Position numbers and translations under genes: made by a program. Of a DNA stretch of 6,841 nucleotides, positions 1 to 5,283 are shown piece by piece; within the stretch, counting starts at the first letter, position 1, and each line of letters begins with the position of its first letter. This stretch comes from Phycisphaeraceae bacterium (GTDB lineage Bacteria; Planctomycetota; Phycisphaerae; Phycisphaerales; Phycisphaeraceae). The notes under the pieces are model-generated. The model had not been told where the DNA came from, did not search any database, and saw only the letters and a list, made by a program, of their open reading frames with translations. The DNA lies in NCBI GenBank assembly GCA_028281215.1, contig JANQKH010000833.1, positions 1 through 6,841 of the forward strand, read 5' to 3'.

Positions 1-83
1 TATGCTTTTCACCGGCGGCCCCCCATGACACACATAAAGGAAGATGTGATTCGTTTACTCGATTTGTAGTTAACTCGACAGAC

Positions 84-96
84 GTGATGCGATCAC
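84..96 (-). terminator. weak hairpin just downstream of thiD, possible 3' end
   Basis: A short perfect hairpin (GTGAT, loop of 3, ATCAC) begins 10 bases past the thiD stop codon in the direction of thiD transcription. It has no T-run after it, so it is not a convincing intrinsic terminator. The remaining bases 1-83 show another weak inverted repeat (CACAT at 31-35, ATGTG at 44-48) and no gene I can support. The left edge could contain the tail of a neighbouring gene, but no frame is long enough to judge. Confidence 0.2.
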
Positions 97-105
97 CAAA
101 TCAAT

Positions 106-948
106 TCACTTCACTTTGATCCGCGACAACGGGTTCACCGGCGACCGCCCGCCACCAAGATCGGTGCATTGGCGGATCGCTTCGCTGACGGTTTCTTTGG
201 CTTCGACAACGGCATCGTCAAGGCTGGCGCCTTTGGCCAGTTCGGCGGCGAGAGCCGCGGCGAAAACACAACCAGCGCCGTGCGTGCTTTCGGTCGGGCG
301 CCACGCCGCAGCCACTTCGCGTACTTCGTTGCCGTCATAGTAGATGTCGATTGCTTCGCCTTCTTCATCGTTTTCGCGTTTAAAGCCTTTGATGATGCAG
401 GCGCGGGCGCCGAATTGTTCACAGATTTCCTCCGCCGCGCCGCCGGCCGTTTCGATGCTGTCGATCATGTCGCCCGTACCCAGCAGCTTCGCCGCTTCGG
501 CTCGGTTGGGTGTGACCACCGCTGCTTGTGGCAACAGTTCCTTGGTGAGCGCCTTGATCGCGTCGTCGTCGAGCAGGGCGTCGCCATTCTTGCTGACCAT
601 GACCGGGTCAACCACCAGGGGCAGCAGGTTGTTGCGTTCGATGGCTTTGGCGACGGCCTTGACTACCCCGGCATTGCCGAGCATGCCGGTCTTGGTTGCA
701 TGAACGCCGATATCCGATGCGACGGCGTCGATCTGCGCCGCCACCAGTTCGGAATCGAGTATCTGCGAATGACGTACACCCTGCGTGTTCTGCGCGGTGA
801 TCGCGGTGATCGCACTTGTGCCGAACACGCCCATCGCGGTGAACGTTTTCAGGTCCGCCTGCACGCCGGCGCCACCACCGGAGTCGCTACCGGCGATGGT
901 CAGGGCGACGGGAAGGCCGGGGGTTGTGCGTGGATTGTCATCTGCCAC
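106..948 (-). CDS. thiD: hydroxymethylpyrimidine/phosphomethylpyrimidine kinase (ThiD)
   Basis: This cytosolic ribokinase-fold enzyme phosphorylates hydroxymethylpyrimidine and then its monophosphate with ATP, giving HMP-PP for thiamine synthesis. The protein has 280 residues, about the usual 260-280. Visible motifs are TIAGSDSGGGAGVQADLKTF (17-36, substrate-binding N-terminal strand and loop), AITAQNTQGV (about 49-58), KTGML (86-90), VVDPVMV (112-118), TPNRAEA (146-152) and HGAGC (223-227). C227 matches the catalytic/anion-hole cysteine; the usual motif is GTGC, so Thr is Ala here. The C-terminal GRSPVNPL also fits the family. The start is GTG, chosen because AGGAG lies 7 bases before it and the family core follows directly. 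No other thiamine gene is adjacent. A bifunctional pyridoxal kinase activity cannot be excluded from sequence alone. The family assignment is firm. Confidence 0.95.
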   Translation of the reverse strand: MADDNPRTTPGLPVALTIAGSDSGGGAGVQADLKTFTAMGVFGTSAITAITAQNTQGVRHSQILDSELVAAQIDAVASDIGVHATKTGMLGNAGVVKAVAKAIERNNLLPLVVDPVMVSKNGDALLDDDAIKALTKELLPQAAVVTPNRAEAAKLLGTGDMIDSIETAGGAAEEICEQFGARACIIKGFKRENDEEGEAIDIYYDGNEVREVAAAWRPTESTHGAGCVFAAALAAELAKGASLDDAVVEAKETVSEAIRQCTDLGGGRSPVNPLSRIKVK

Positions 949-955
949 GGGGATG

Positions 956-960
956 CTCCT
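956..960 (-). promoter_or_regulatory. ribosome binding site deciding the thiD GTG start
   Basis: Reading the minus strand, AGGAG is followed by 7 bases (CATCCCC) and then GTG at 948-946. This is a good Shine-Dalgarno match at ideal spacing and supports GTG as the initiation codon. Confidence 0.75.
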
Positions 961-974
961 GCTGAATCAACGAA

Positions 975-1002
975 CCTTCGCGAGCAGTTGCTCCAGCGAA
1001 GG
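975..1002 (-). promoter_or_regulatory. hairpin in the thiD leader
   Basis: An inverted repeat lies 26 bases before the thiD start. The arms CCTTCGC and GCGAAGG (7 bp) enclose an inner stem GAGC/GCTC (4 bp) with a four-base loop and a two-base bulge on one side. Neither strand has a T-run after it, so it is not an intrinsic terminator. I looked for the CTGAGA and other conserved blocks of a TPP riboswitch in 949-1105 and did not find them. The hairpin could affect translation or mRNA stability, or have no function. Confidence 0.4.
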
Positions 1003-1101
1003 GGCAGCAATTTAAGGTTTTCGCCCGCGCATGACAAAGGGGGGCGGGATATGTGGGAAGTCAGAAGTTTGAAACGGGAAGCGACTAACTGGAGCGGGAC
1101 T

Positions 1102-1142
1102 AGATAAAAAGGCGAGGTCGCCGAACTGCCGACCTCGCCTTT
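1102..1142 (-). terminator. intrinsic terminator after ccp, symmetric enough to work both ways
   Basis: A perfect 10-bp stem (GGCGAGGTCG at 1111-1120 and CGACCTCGCC at 1130-1139) encloses a 9-base loop. On the minus strand, the direction of ccp, the stem is followed by TTTTTATC and preceded by AAA. It starts 27 bases beyond the ccp stop and therefore separates the peroxidase transcript from thiD. On the plus strand it has only three T residues, so termination in that direction would be weaker. Confidence 0.88.
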
Positions 1143-1168
1143 GGGGCAAACTGGTTGTTCACATTGGG

Positions 1169-2224
1169 TCAGGAATTGTCCGGCCCCGGCGTGTTTGGAC
1201 CGCTCTTGGGCAGTTTGGGCTTCTTGATGTAATCCTTGGGAATCTCGCCGGTCAATGCCTGGAGGAAGGTATGAATCGATTCGACCTGCTTGTCAGTCAG
1301 GTCTTTGCCAAGTTGATGCTTGGCCATCATGCGGATTTGTTTTTTGAGGTCGGTTTGTGAACCGTCGTGCAGGTACGGCCCGGTCTTGGCGATATTGCGC
1401 AGGCTGGGCACTTTGAACGCGTGCTTGTCCGATTCATTTTTGGTGATCTCGCTTCTGCCAACGTCTTTGATGCCAGGCCAGGGTTTGACCAAGCCGAGTT
1501 TCATGTATTTGTCGCCGCCGAAGTATCGGCCGGTGTGGCATACGAGACAGCCAGCGTTGAAGAACTCGATCATGCCCTGCTTTTCACCGAGAGTGAGTGC
1601 CTTGGTGTCTCCGGCGAGGTACTTGTCCACTCGGCTGGGTGTGACAAGCTTGCGCTCAAACGCGCCGATCGCCTTGGCCATATTGTCGTAGGTCAACGGA
1701 TCCTTCTGATCGGGAAAAGCCTGCTTAAACGCTTTGACGTAACCGGGAATCGACTTGAGCACCTTCACCACGTGTTGCTCAGAGGGCATCGCCATTTCAA
1801 TTGGATTGAGCACAGGACCTTTGGCCTGAGCTTCAACATCGGGTTCACGGCCGTCCCAGAACTGGGCGAGGTGGCCGGCGGCGTGGTAGACGGTGGGGCT
1901 GTTGCGGCCGCCGCGCTGACCTTTATGGCCGGGCGAAGTGGCTTCGCTGTCCACACCGTAGTTATCCAGTTGATGACAGGAATTGCAGGAGATTTTCTGG
2001 TTCTTCGACAGACGCGGCTCGTAAAAAAGCATGCGGCCGAGATCGATCTTCTCAGCCGTGACTGGATTTTTCTCACCGGCGATCACTTCGCCGGCCTTGA
2101 TGTGCGGGCGGAATGCATCAAGCAGCGCCTTGTCGATTTCACCTTCACCATGCGCGGCCGGGCCGGACATTCCCGTCCAAACCACGAGCGTCAGAATGCC
2201 GATCACTTTCCAATTTCCAAGCAT
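1169..2224 (-). CDS. periplasmic di-haem cytochrome c peroxidase
   Basis: This enzyme reduces hydrogen peroxide to water in the periplasm using electrons from small c-type cytochromes or other donors. From the ATG at 2224 the product has 351 residues. Residues 1-26 are a Sec signal peptide (hydrophobic core IGILTLVVW, then GPAAHG). There are two c-haem sites: CNSCH at 80-84 (N-terminal, peroxidatic haem) and CLVCH at 226-230 (electron-transfer haem). Other CcpA/MauG-family features are RNSPTVYHAA (107-116), FWDGRE (122-127), NPIEM (140-144), VPSLRN (272-277), YLHDGS (284-289) and RMMAKHQLG (298-306), whose Met299 or Met300 is the likely distal ligand of the second haem. The last 25 residues are a Lys/Pro-rich tail. 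The frame is open to a TTG at 2248, but AAGGAG sits 9 bases before the ATG, so the longer form is rejected. oxyR lies upstream on the same strand, with an OxyR-type operator between them. MauG-like specialised oxidases share this fold, but the peroxidase assignment fits the context best. Confidence 0.93.
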   Translation of the reverse strand: MLGNWKVIGILTLVVWTGMSGPAAHGEGEIDKALLDAFRPHIKAGEVIAGEKNPVTAEKIDLGRMLFYEPRLSKNQKISCNSCHQLDNYGVDSEATSPGHKGQRGGRNSPTVYHAAGHLAQFWDGREPDVEAQAKGPVLNPIEMAMPSEQHVVKVLKSIPGYVKAFKQAFPDQKDPLTYDNMAKAIGAFERKLVTPSRVDKYLAGDTKALTLGEKQGMIEFFNAGCLVCHTGRYFGGDKYMKLGLVKPWPGIKDVGRSEITKNESDKHAFKVPSLRNIAKTGPYLHDGSQTDLKKQIRMMAKHQLGKDLTDKQVESIHTFLQALTGEIPKDYIKKPKLPKSGPNTPGPDNS

Positions 2225-2233
2225 CAATATTGA

Positions 2234-2239
2234 CTCCTT
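2234..2239 (-). promoter_or_regulatory. ribosome binding site deciding the ccp ATG start
   Basis: AAGGAG on the minus strand stands 9 bases before ATG (2224-2222) and 6 bases before the TTG directly preceding it. It lies inside the longer TTG-initiated reading frame, which argues that the upstream TTG at 2248 is not used. Confidence 0.75.
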
Positions 2240-2249
2240 AATCTTCAAA

Positions 2250-2293
2250 CCTGAAACGCCGGAAGGAACGCCTTCCCTTCAGCAGCTTTCAGG
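2250..2293 (-). promoter_or_regulatory. nested stem-loop in the ccp 5' leader
   Basis: Outer arms CCTGAAA and TTTCAGG (7 bp perfect) enclose an inner hairpin GGAAGG/CCTTCC (6 bp perfect) with a four-base loop. Unpaired stretches of 10 and 4 bases join the two stems. The element ends 10 bases before the ccp ribosome binding site. If the candidate -10 at 2303-2308 is right, transcription begins around 2296, which would put this structure at the very 5' end of the mRNA. Such 5' stem-loops often stabilise transcripts. No strong T-run follows, so termination is unlikely. Confidence 0.5.
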
Positions 2294-2302
2294 GGAGGCA
2301 AC

Positions 2303-2331
2303 ACCATAGCGGCATCGACCATAGGATTAAA
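2303..2331 (-). promoter_or_regulatory. candidate ccp promoter
   Basis: On the minus strand TTTAAT (2331-2326) and TATGGT (2308-2303) are separated by exactly 17 bases. Both are poor matches to the sigma-70 consensus, as expected for an activator-dependent promoter. The -35-like hexamer lies within the promoter-proximal end of the OxyR-type repeat array, the position from which OxyR activates in E. coli. TATGGT also occurs once more 15 bases upstream (2323-2318), so the exact start is uncertain. Confidence 0.4.
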
Positions 2332-2368
2332 GTATCTGTTCTCTATTTTTTTGATAGGCACTTGCTAT
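2321..2368 (-). promoter_or_regulatory. OxyR-type operator upstream of ccp
   Basis: On the minus strand five tetramers occur at exact 11-base steps: ATAG (2368-2365), CTAT (2357-2354), ATAG (2346-2343), ATAC (2335-2332) and CTAT (2324-2321), each separated by 7 bases. The established E. coli OxyR site is ATAG-N7-CTAT-N7-ATAG-N7-CTAT. The first three elements match perfectly and the fifth continues the phase. The array overlaps the oxyR stop codon and ends at the candidate ccp -35. Given the OxyR encoded next to it, this is very likely its operator for peroxide induction of ccp. Confidence 0.72.
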
Positions 2369-3276
2369 TGATCGGCTGCCTCAAATGCGTCCGACTTTCG
2401 CACGGCGGCACGAACTTCCTCGATCAGTTCGCGCCCGAGGCCGGACACCTCTCGACCGTGATTCCAAACCGCCACAATATCCCGCTGGGGTTGTGAACCG
2501 GCCATGGAGAGGCATGCGAGCCCCTTGGCTGCCGCCGATTTTAAACATGCCTTGGGTACCACGGAAATCCCCAAGCCAAGCGACACCATCGACAACACCG
2601 TCGACAATTGCGAACTACGGCAAATGATCTGCTGGCGGATACCTTGTTCCTCGCAAAGAGAATTCACCTGACCCGATAAACAATGCATCTCATGCAGCAC
2701 GATCGCAGGTTGCTCATCCAATTCCTCGAACCGGACACGCTTACGTGAGGCAAGTGCGTGCGCTTTCGCCGCCACAGGTAGCAACGGTTCGGTCGCAATA
2801 CGCTCGACGTCCATCCGATGGTCATTGACCGGTGTGCTCATCAGCGCCACATGAATCTCTGCATCCACGAGCATTTGAATCAGATTGGCGGTCACGTCTT
2901 CGATTACTTCGATGTGCGCTTCGGGATATGCTGAGCGGAAAGATTTCACGGCGGGCGGCAACAGGTAGGGCGCTATTGTGGGGATCGCCCCAATGATCAC
3001 TCGGCCGCGGCCTTCCTCGACATCCTCCATCACGGCCGTTCGAATGCTCTCCACTTCAGCAAGAATAAGTTTGGCGCGGGGAAACAACGCCTCACCGGCA
3101 TCCGTCACAGCGATGCGACGGCCGAGGCGATCAAACAACTGCTCACCCAACTCTTTTTCCAACTTGATGATCTGCTGACTCAGGGACGGTTGAGCGATGT
3201 GGCACCGGTCGGCGGCCTTACCAAAGCTGCCGGTTTCCACCACCGCCACAAAATAGCGCAGTTGATGTAATTCCAT
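2365..3276 (-). CDS. oxyR: OxyR, LysR-family peroxide-sensing transcription regulator
   Basis: This cytosolic, probably tetrameric DNA-binding protein is switched by hydrogen peroxide through an intramolecular disulfide. It has 303 residues (E. coli OxyR has 305). Residues 1-60 are the LysR winged helix-turn-helix (ELHQLRYFVAVVETGSFGKA, then QPSLSQQI), with Cys25 also as in E. coli. A linker helix follows to about 90, then the sensor domain. IPTIAPYLLP (98-107) keeps Thr100. HEMHCL..Q....C places His198, Cys199 and Cys208 exactly at the E. coli positions with identical nine-residue spacing, which separates it from generic LysR regulators. Asp202 of E. coli is Gly here. Further cysteines occur at 219, 244 and 255. 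ATG at 3276 is the start because the canonical LysR N-terminus begins there and AGGGG lies 6 bases upstream. The gene lies 140 bases upstream of ccp on the same strand. OxyR-type boxes flank it at both ends, suggesting autoregulation as well as control of ccp. Confidence 0.92.
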   Translation of the reverse strand: MELHQLRYFVAVVETGSFGKAADRCHIAQPSLSQQIIKLEKELGEQLFDRLGRRIAVTDAGEALFPRAKLILAEVESIRTAVMEDVEEGRGRVIIGAIPTIAPYLLPPAVKSFRSAYPEAHIEVIEDVTANLIQMLVDAEIHVALMSTPVNDHRMDVERIATEPLLPVAAKAHALASRKRVRFEELDEQPAIVLHEMHCLSGQVNSLCEEQGIRQQIICRSSQLSTVLSMVSLGLGISVVPKACLKSAAAKGLACLSMAGSQPQRDIVAVWNHGREVSGLGRELIEEVRAAVRKSDAFEAADQ

Positions 3277-3322
3277 AGTTTACCCCTATCAAAAACAAGG
3301 AACATACATCATTGTAGACTAT
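3275..3322 (-). promoter_or_regulatory. OxyR-type operator over the oxyR promoter and start codon
   Basis: The minus strand reads ATAG (3322-3319), TGAT, CCTT, ATAG (3289-3286), CTAT (3278-3275), in exact 11-base phase with 7-base spacers. The proximal pair ATAG-N7-CTAT is perfect, the outermost ATAG is perfect, and the two middle tetramers are degenerate. Reduced E. coli OxyR is known to contact two pairs of half-sites with one helical turn skipped, which resembles this spacing. The array covers the candidate -10, the ribosome binding site and the first base pairs of oxyR, so binding would be expected to repress oxyR. Confidence 0.5.
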
Positions 3323-3343
3323 ATATGAAAGACGGCCCGTCAA
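3311..3343 (-). promoter_or_regulatory. candidate oxyR promoter
   Basis: The minus strand carries TTGACG (3343-3338) and TACAAT (3316-3311). Each is a good sigma-70 hexamer on its own, but they are 21 bases apart, longer than the usual 16-19. The start would fall near 3304, giving a leader of about 30 bases. The same TTGA-N21-TAC-A-T arrangement recurs before rpe, which is why I list it despite the spacing. Confidence 0.35.
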
Positions 3344-3434
3344 AATGCTCCAAACCCTGTCATGTCAACTCCACCCGGTTCAGGATGTCTGCCACCTCTT
3401 TTTTCCACATGATGATCGATTGTCACAAATGGAA

Positions 3435-3463
3435 TTTTCAACACAAGTTATTGCAAATACAAT
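3435..3463 (+). promoter_or_regulatory. candidate porin promoter
   Basis: TTTTCA (3435-3440) and TACAAT (3458-3463) are separated by 17 bases, and TACAAT is one mismatch from the sigma-70 -10. It would imply a leader of about 200 bases. Other promoters closer to the gene are possible, so this is weak evidence. Confidence 0.25.
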
Positions 3464-3655
3464 ATTTACGATCAACACCCCCTTTTCAGCACGAAGTGAA
3501 AGCAAGCCGGCTCACAAAATGCTTGCAATTCCGATAATCTGGATTACCTTAGTCTGCATTCATGTGAATCAAGTTCTTTCGATTCGCACGGCTCGCATTC
3601 GCAAAGGGTAACGCTGGGTCATCGGTTGATATGTTGGCCATTCACCATTCCTATC

Positions 3656-3662
3656 AGGGAGG
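3656..3662 (+). promoter_or_regulatory. ribosome binding site deciding the porin start
   Basis: AGGGAGG is followed by 7 bases and ATG at 3670. The reading frame is open upstream to 3631, but the signal peptide begins cleanly after this ATG, and the Shine-Dalgarno sequence would lie inside the coding region of the longer version. Confidence 0.8.
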
Positions 3663-3669
3663 CGTTCTT

Positions 3670-5154
3670 ATGACAACTCGCATCGCTTCAATCATTGTGG
3701 TTCTGTTGCTGACCGTCGGCTTCACACCCGCTTGGGGTGACGCAGCTTTGGACGCGGAGGTGCTCAAGAAACTTGAAGCCTTGGAGAAAGAAGTGCAGGA
3801 TCTGCGCAAATCCAATGCGGAATTGCGGGGCAAGGTGTCCAAGTATGAGCACGGTGACGGCTGGCTCAATGCCCGACGGGCTGAAGAAATCAAAGCCCTC
3901 GTGCACGACGTGCTCGCCGACGCCGATACGCGCGCGTCCCTGATGGCCGACGGTGCGGTCGCCGGTCACGATGGTCAGCAGTTTTTCCTAGCCAGTGCCG
4001 ACGGCGGTTTCCGATTGAACATCGGCGGGCAAATTCAGTTCCGGTACGTCTACAACAATAGGGATCGGACCAGCGGCGACGGCGATGAGTTCGGCTTCGA
4101 CCTCCGCCGTGTGAAACTGAATTTCTCCGGCCAGATCAACAGTGGCCCGACCTTTCTTTACGATGTGGGGCTTCAAGTCACCAGTGATGATCAGGAAGTC
4201 AATCTCGATCATGCAAAAATCGGCCATCGCCTGTCCGATCAACTGGTCATCTGGGCAGGCGAAGACAAGGCATGGTTCCTCCGCGAAGAGATGGTCCACT
4301 CGTCGCGTCTGCTAACAGTCGACCGCTCGTTGTTCAACGAAGCGTTCACACTCGGCCGCATTCAAGGTGTGTGGATCGTCTACCAGCCGGACGATATGTT
4401 CCGCCTCTATGGTTCAATTAATGACGGCCTGCGTTCCGGCGAAGCCAACGGCGCAGGTGGTTTTGAAACTTCAAATCGTAAAGACTTTGATGACGATGTT
4501 GTGGACATCGCGTTCACCGGTCGCGTGGACGTCAAAATCATGGGGGACTGGGCGCAACTGAAAGACTTCAGCGCATGGTCCGGCGAACCGACCGGCTTGT
4601 TCGTCGGCGGTGCTGTGCACTACCAAATTGCTGAAACCGGCGACGATCAGGACAGCGGCGACGACCTCGACTTCCCGAACTCCGGCGGTGAGCATGACGC
4701 CTATGTCACATGGACGCTGGACATTTCCGCCGAATGCAGCGGAGCAACCGTGTTTGCCGCAATCGCCGGCACCCACGTTGATTCCGCGGCCGCCGGCAAC
4801 GGATCAGACCACTACGGCGCGATGGTGCAGGTCGGATACATGGTGATTCCTGACAAGCTCGAACCGTTCTTCCGTGTGGAATGGCTCGGCATGGAAGACG
4901 AAGGCTCACTCGGCGACACGCCGGCCGACGTCACCCTGCTGACCTTCGGCGCCAACTGGTATATCAAACGGCACGCTGCGAAATTCTCGGTTGACATTCT
5001 TTACGCACTGCATCCGATCGAAGCACAGAATATCGATCAGCACCCCATTGCCGTGATCAAGGAGCAGGAGTTGCGCGGCCTTGGCTTGCTGCGTGATGAT
5101 TCCGACCAGGACAGCCAGTTCGTGATTCGCGCCCAGTTCCAGTTGCTGTTCTGA
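3670..5154 (+). CDS. outer-membrane porin of the OprO/OprP (phosphate-selective porin) type
   Basis: This predicted outer-membrane beta-barrel channel for small, probably anionic, solutes has 494 residues. Residues 1-23 are a Sec signal peptide (MTTR, hydrophobic IASIIVVLLLTVGF, then TPAWG before the likely cut). Residues about 27-60 are a charged heptad-like coiled coil (LKKLEALEKEVQDLRKSNAE), common in trimeric porins of this family. After a linker, the barrel begins at GFRLNIGGQIQFRY (113-126) and continues through FDLRRVKLNFSG and many alternating hydrophobic/polar strands, with Asp/Gly-rich loops. It ends in RAQFQLLF, whose terminal Phe is the classical barrel-assembly signal. The family assignment comes from the barrel start and the DLRRVKLNFSGQI-like strand. 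Phosphate specificity is not shown, and I found no complete Pho box upstream. The gene is alone: it is divergent from oxyR and ends in a strong terminator before rpe. OxyR control of this gene is possible but unsupported. Confidence 0.85.
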   Translation: MTTRIASIIVVLLLTVGFTPAWGDAALDAEVLKKLEALEKEVQDLRKSNAELRGKVSKYEHGDGWLNARRAEEIKALVHDVLADADTRASLMADGAVAGHDGQQFFLASADGGFRLNIGGQIQFRYVYNNRDRTSGDGDEFGFDLRRVKLNFSGQINSGPTFLYDVGLQVTSDDQEVNLDHAKIGHRLSDQLVIWAGEDKAWFLREEMVHSSRLLTVDRSLFNEAFTLGRIQGVWIVYQPDDMFRLYGSINDGLRSGEANGAGGFETSNRKDFDDDVVDIAFTGRVDVKIMGDWAQLKDFSAWSGEPTGLFVGGAVHYQIAETGDDQDSGDDLDFPNSGGEHDAYVTWTLDISAECSGATVFAAIAGTHVDSAAAGNGSDHYGAMVQVGYMVIPDKLEPFFRVEWLGMEDEGSLGDTPADVTLLTFGANWYIKRHAAKFSVDILYALHPIEAQNIDQHPIAVIKEQELRGLGLLRDDSDQDSQFVIRAQFQLLF

Positions 5155-5171
5155 TTTTCACTCGACCATTC

Positions 5172-5190
5172 CCACTGCCAGAGCCAGTGG
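5172..5190 (+). other. short hairpin just upstream of the porin terminator
   Basis: CCACTG and CAGTGG form a perfect 6-bp stem with a 7-base loop, starting 17 bases after the porin stop codon and lying 11 bases before the terminator stem. It has no T-run of its own. It may protect the 3' end or assist termination. Confidence 0.4.
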
Positions 5191-5201
5191 ACCTTCTTCA
5201 T

Positions 5202-5232
5202 CCGGCCGGTTCTACGCACCGGCCGGTTTTTT
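5202..5232 (+). terminator. strong intrinsic terminator of the porin gene
   Basis: CCGGCCGGT (5202-5210) and ACCGGCCGG (5218-5226) form a perfect 9-bp GC-rich stem with a 7-base loop, followed immediately by six T residues (5227-5232). This is a textbook Rho-independent terminator on the plus strand, 47 bases after the porin stop. It isolates rpe from porin transcription. Confidence 0.92.
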
Positions 5233-5241
5233 GTGCGCGGT

Positions 5242-5274
5242 TTGATTCCCCATTCGCATCGATCGGTCTACACT
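5242..5274 (+). promoter_or_regulatory. candidate rpe promoter giving a nearly leaderless mRNA
   Basis: TACACT (5269-5274) is a reasonable -10 and lies only 9 bases before the rpe ATG, so transcription would begin at about 5281. The best -35-like element, TTGATT (5242-5247), is 21 bases upstream of it, the same spacing as in the oxyR candidate. There is no Shine-Dalgarno sequence before the ATG, consistent with a leaderless or near-leaderless transcript. Confidence 0.4.
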
Positions 5275-5283
5275 CCCCGAACC

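Larger units (their letters stand above)
3277..3669. other. 393-base AT-rich divergent intergenic region between oxyR and the porin
   Basis: This region is visibly richer in A and T than the flanking genes and contains no convincing gene. Its short open frames have no recognisable protein character and no good ribosome binding site. Contents seen: the oxyR operator and promoter at the left end, a candidate porin promoter at 3435-3463, an imperfect palindrome with core TAATC-TG-GATTA (3535-3546), an inverted repeat GAATC (3566-3570)/GATTC (3581-3585), a direct repeat ATTCGCA (3582-3588 and 3597-3603), and the porin ribosome binding site. The length suggests a long porin leader or several regulator sites. 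Confidence 0.5.

Noticed and set aside
949..1105. TPP riboswitch before thiD
   Set aside because: I could not find the conserved CTGAGA and matching partner blocks. A covariance search would settle it.
169..1107. Long plus-strand open frame of 312 codons
   Set aside because: It is antisense to thiD in a GC-rich gene, has low-complexity Phe/Ala/Arg/Gly-rich composition without any family motif, and runs on into the thiD leader.
1367..2233. Long plus-strand open frame of 288 codons
   Set aside because: It is antisense to the cytochrome c peroxidase, whose haem motifs and signal peptide are unmistakable. The antisense product shows no recognisable domain or ribosome binding site.
2225..2248. 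TTG start for ccp at 2248
   Set aside because: The AAGGAG ribosome binding site falls inside this extension, and the signal peptide begins at the ATG at 2224.
3357..3374. Possible Pho box (CTGTCAT at 3357-3363) upstream of the porin
   Set aside because: Only one half-site matches. The stretch 11 bases on (ACTCCAC) does not resemble the second repeat, so phosphate control is not supported.
3325..3611. Two overlapping plus-strand small ORFs of 70 and 88 codons in the intergenic region
   Set aside because: They overlap each other in different frames, lack ribosome binding sites and show no protein-like pattern or signal peptide. The interval looks regulatory.
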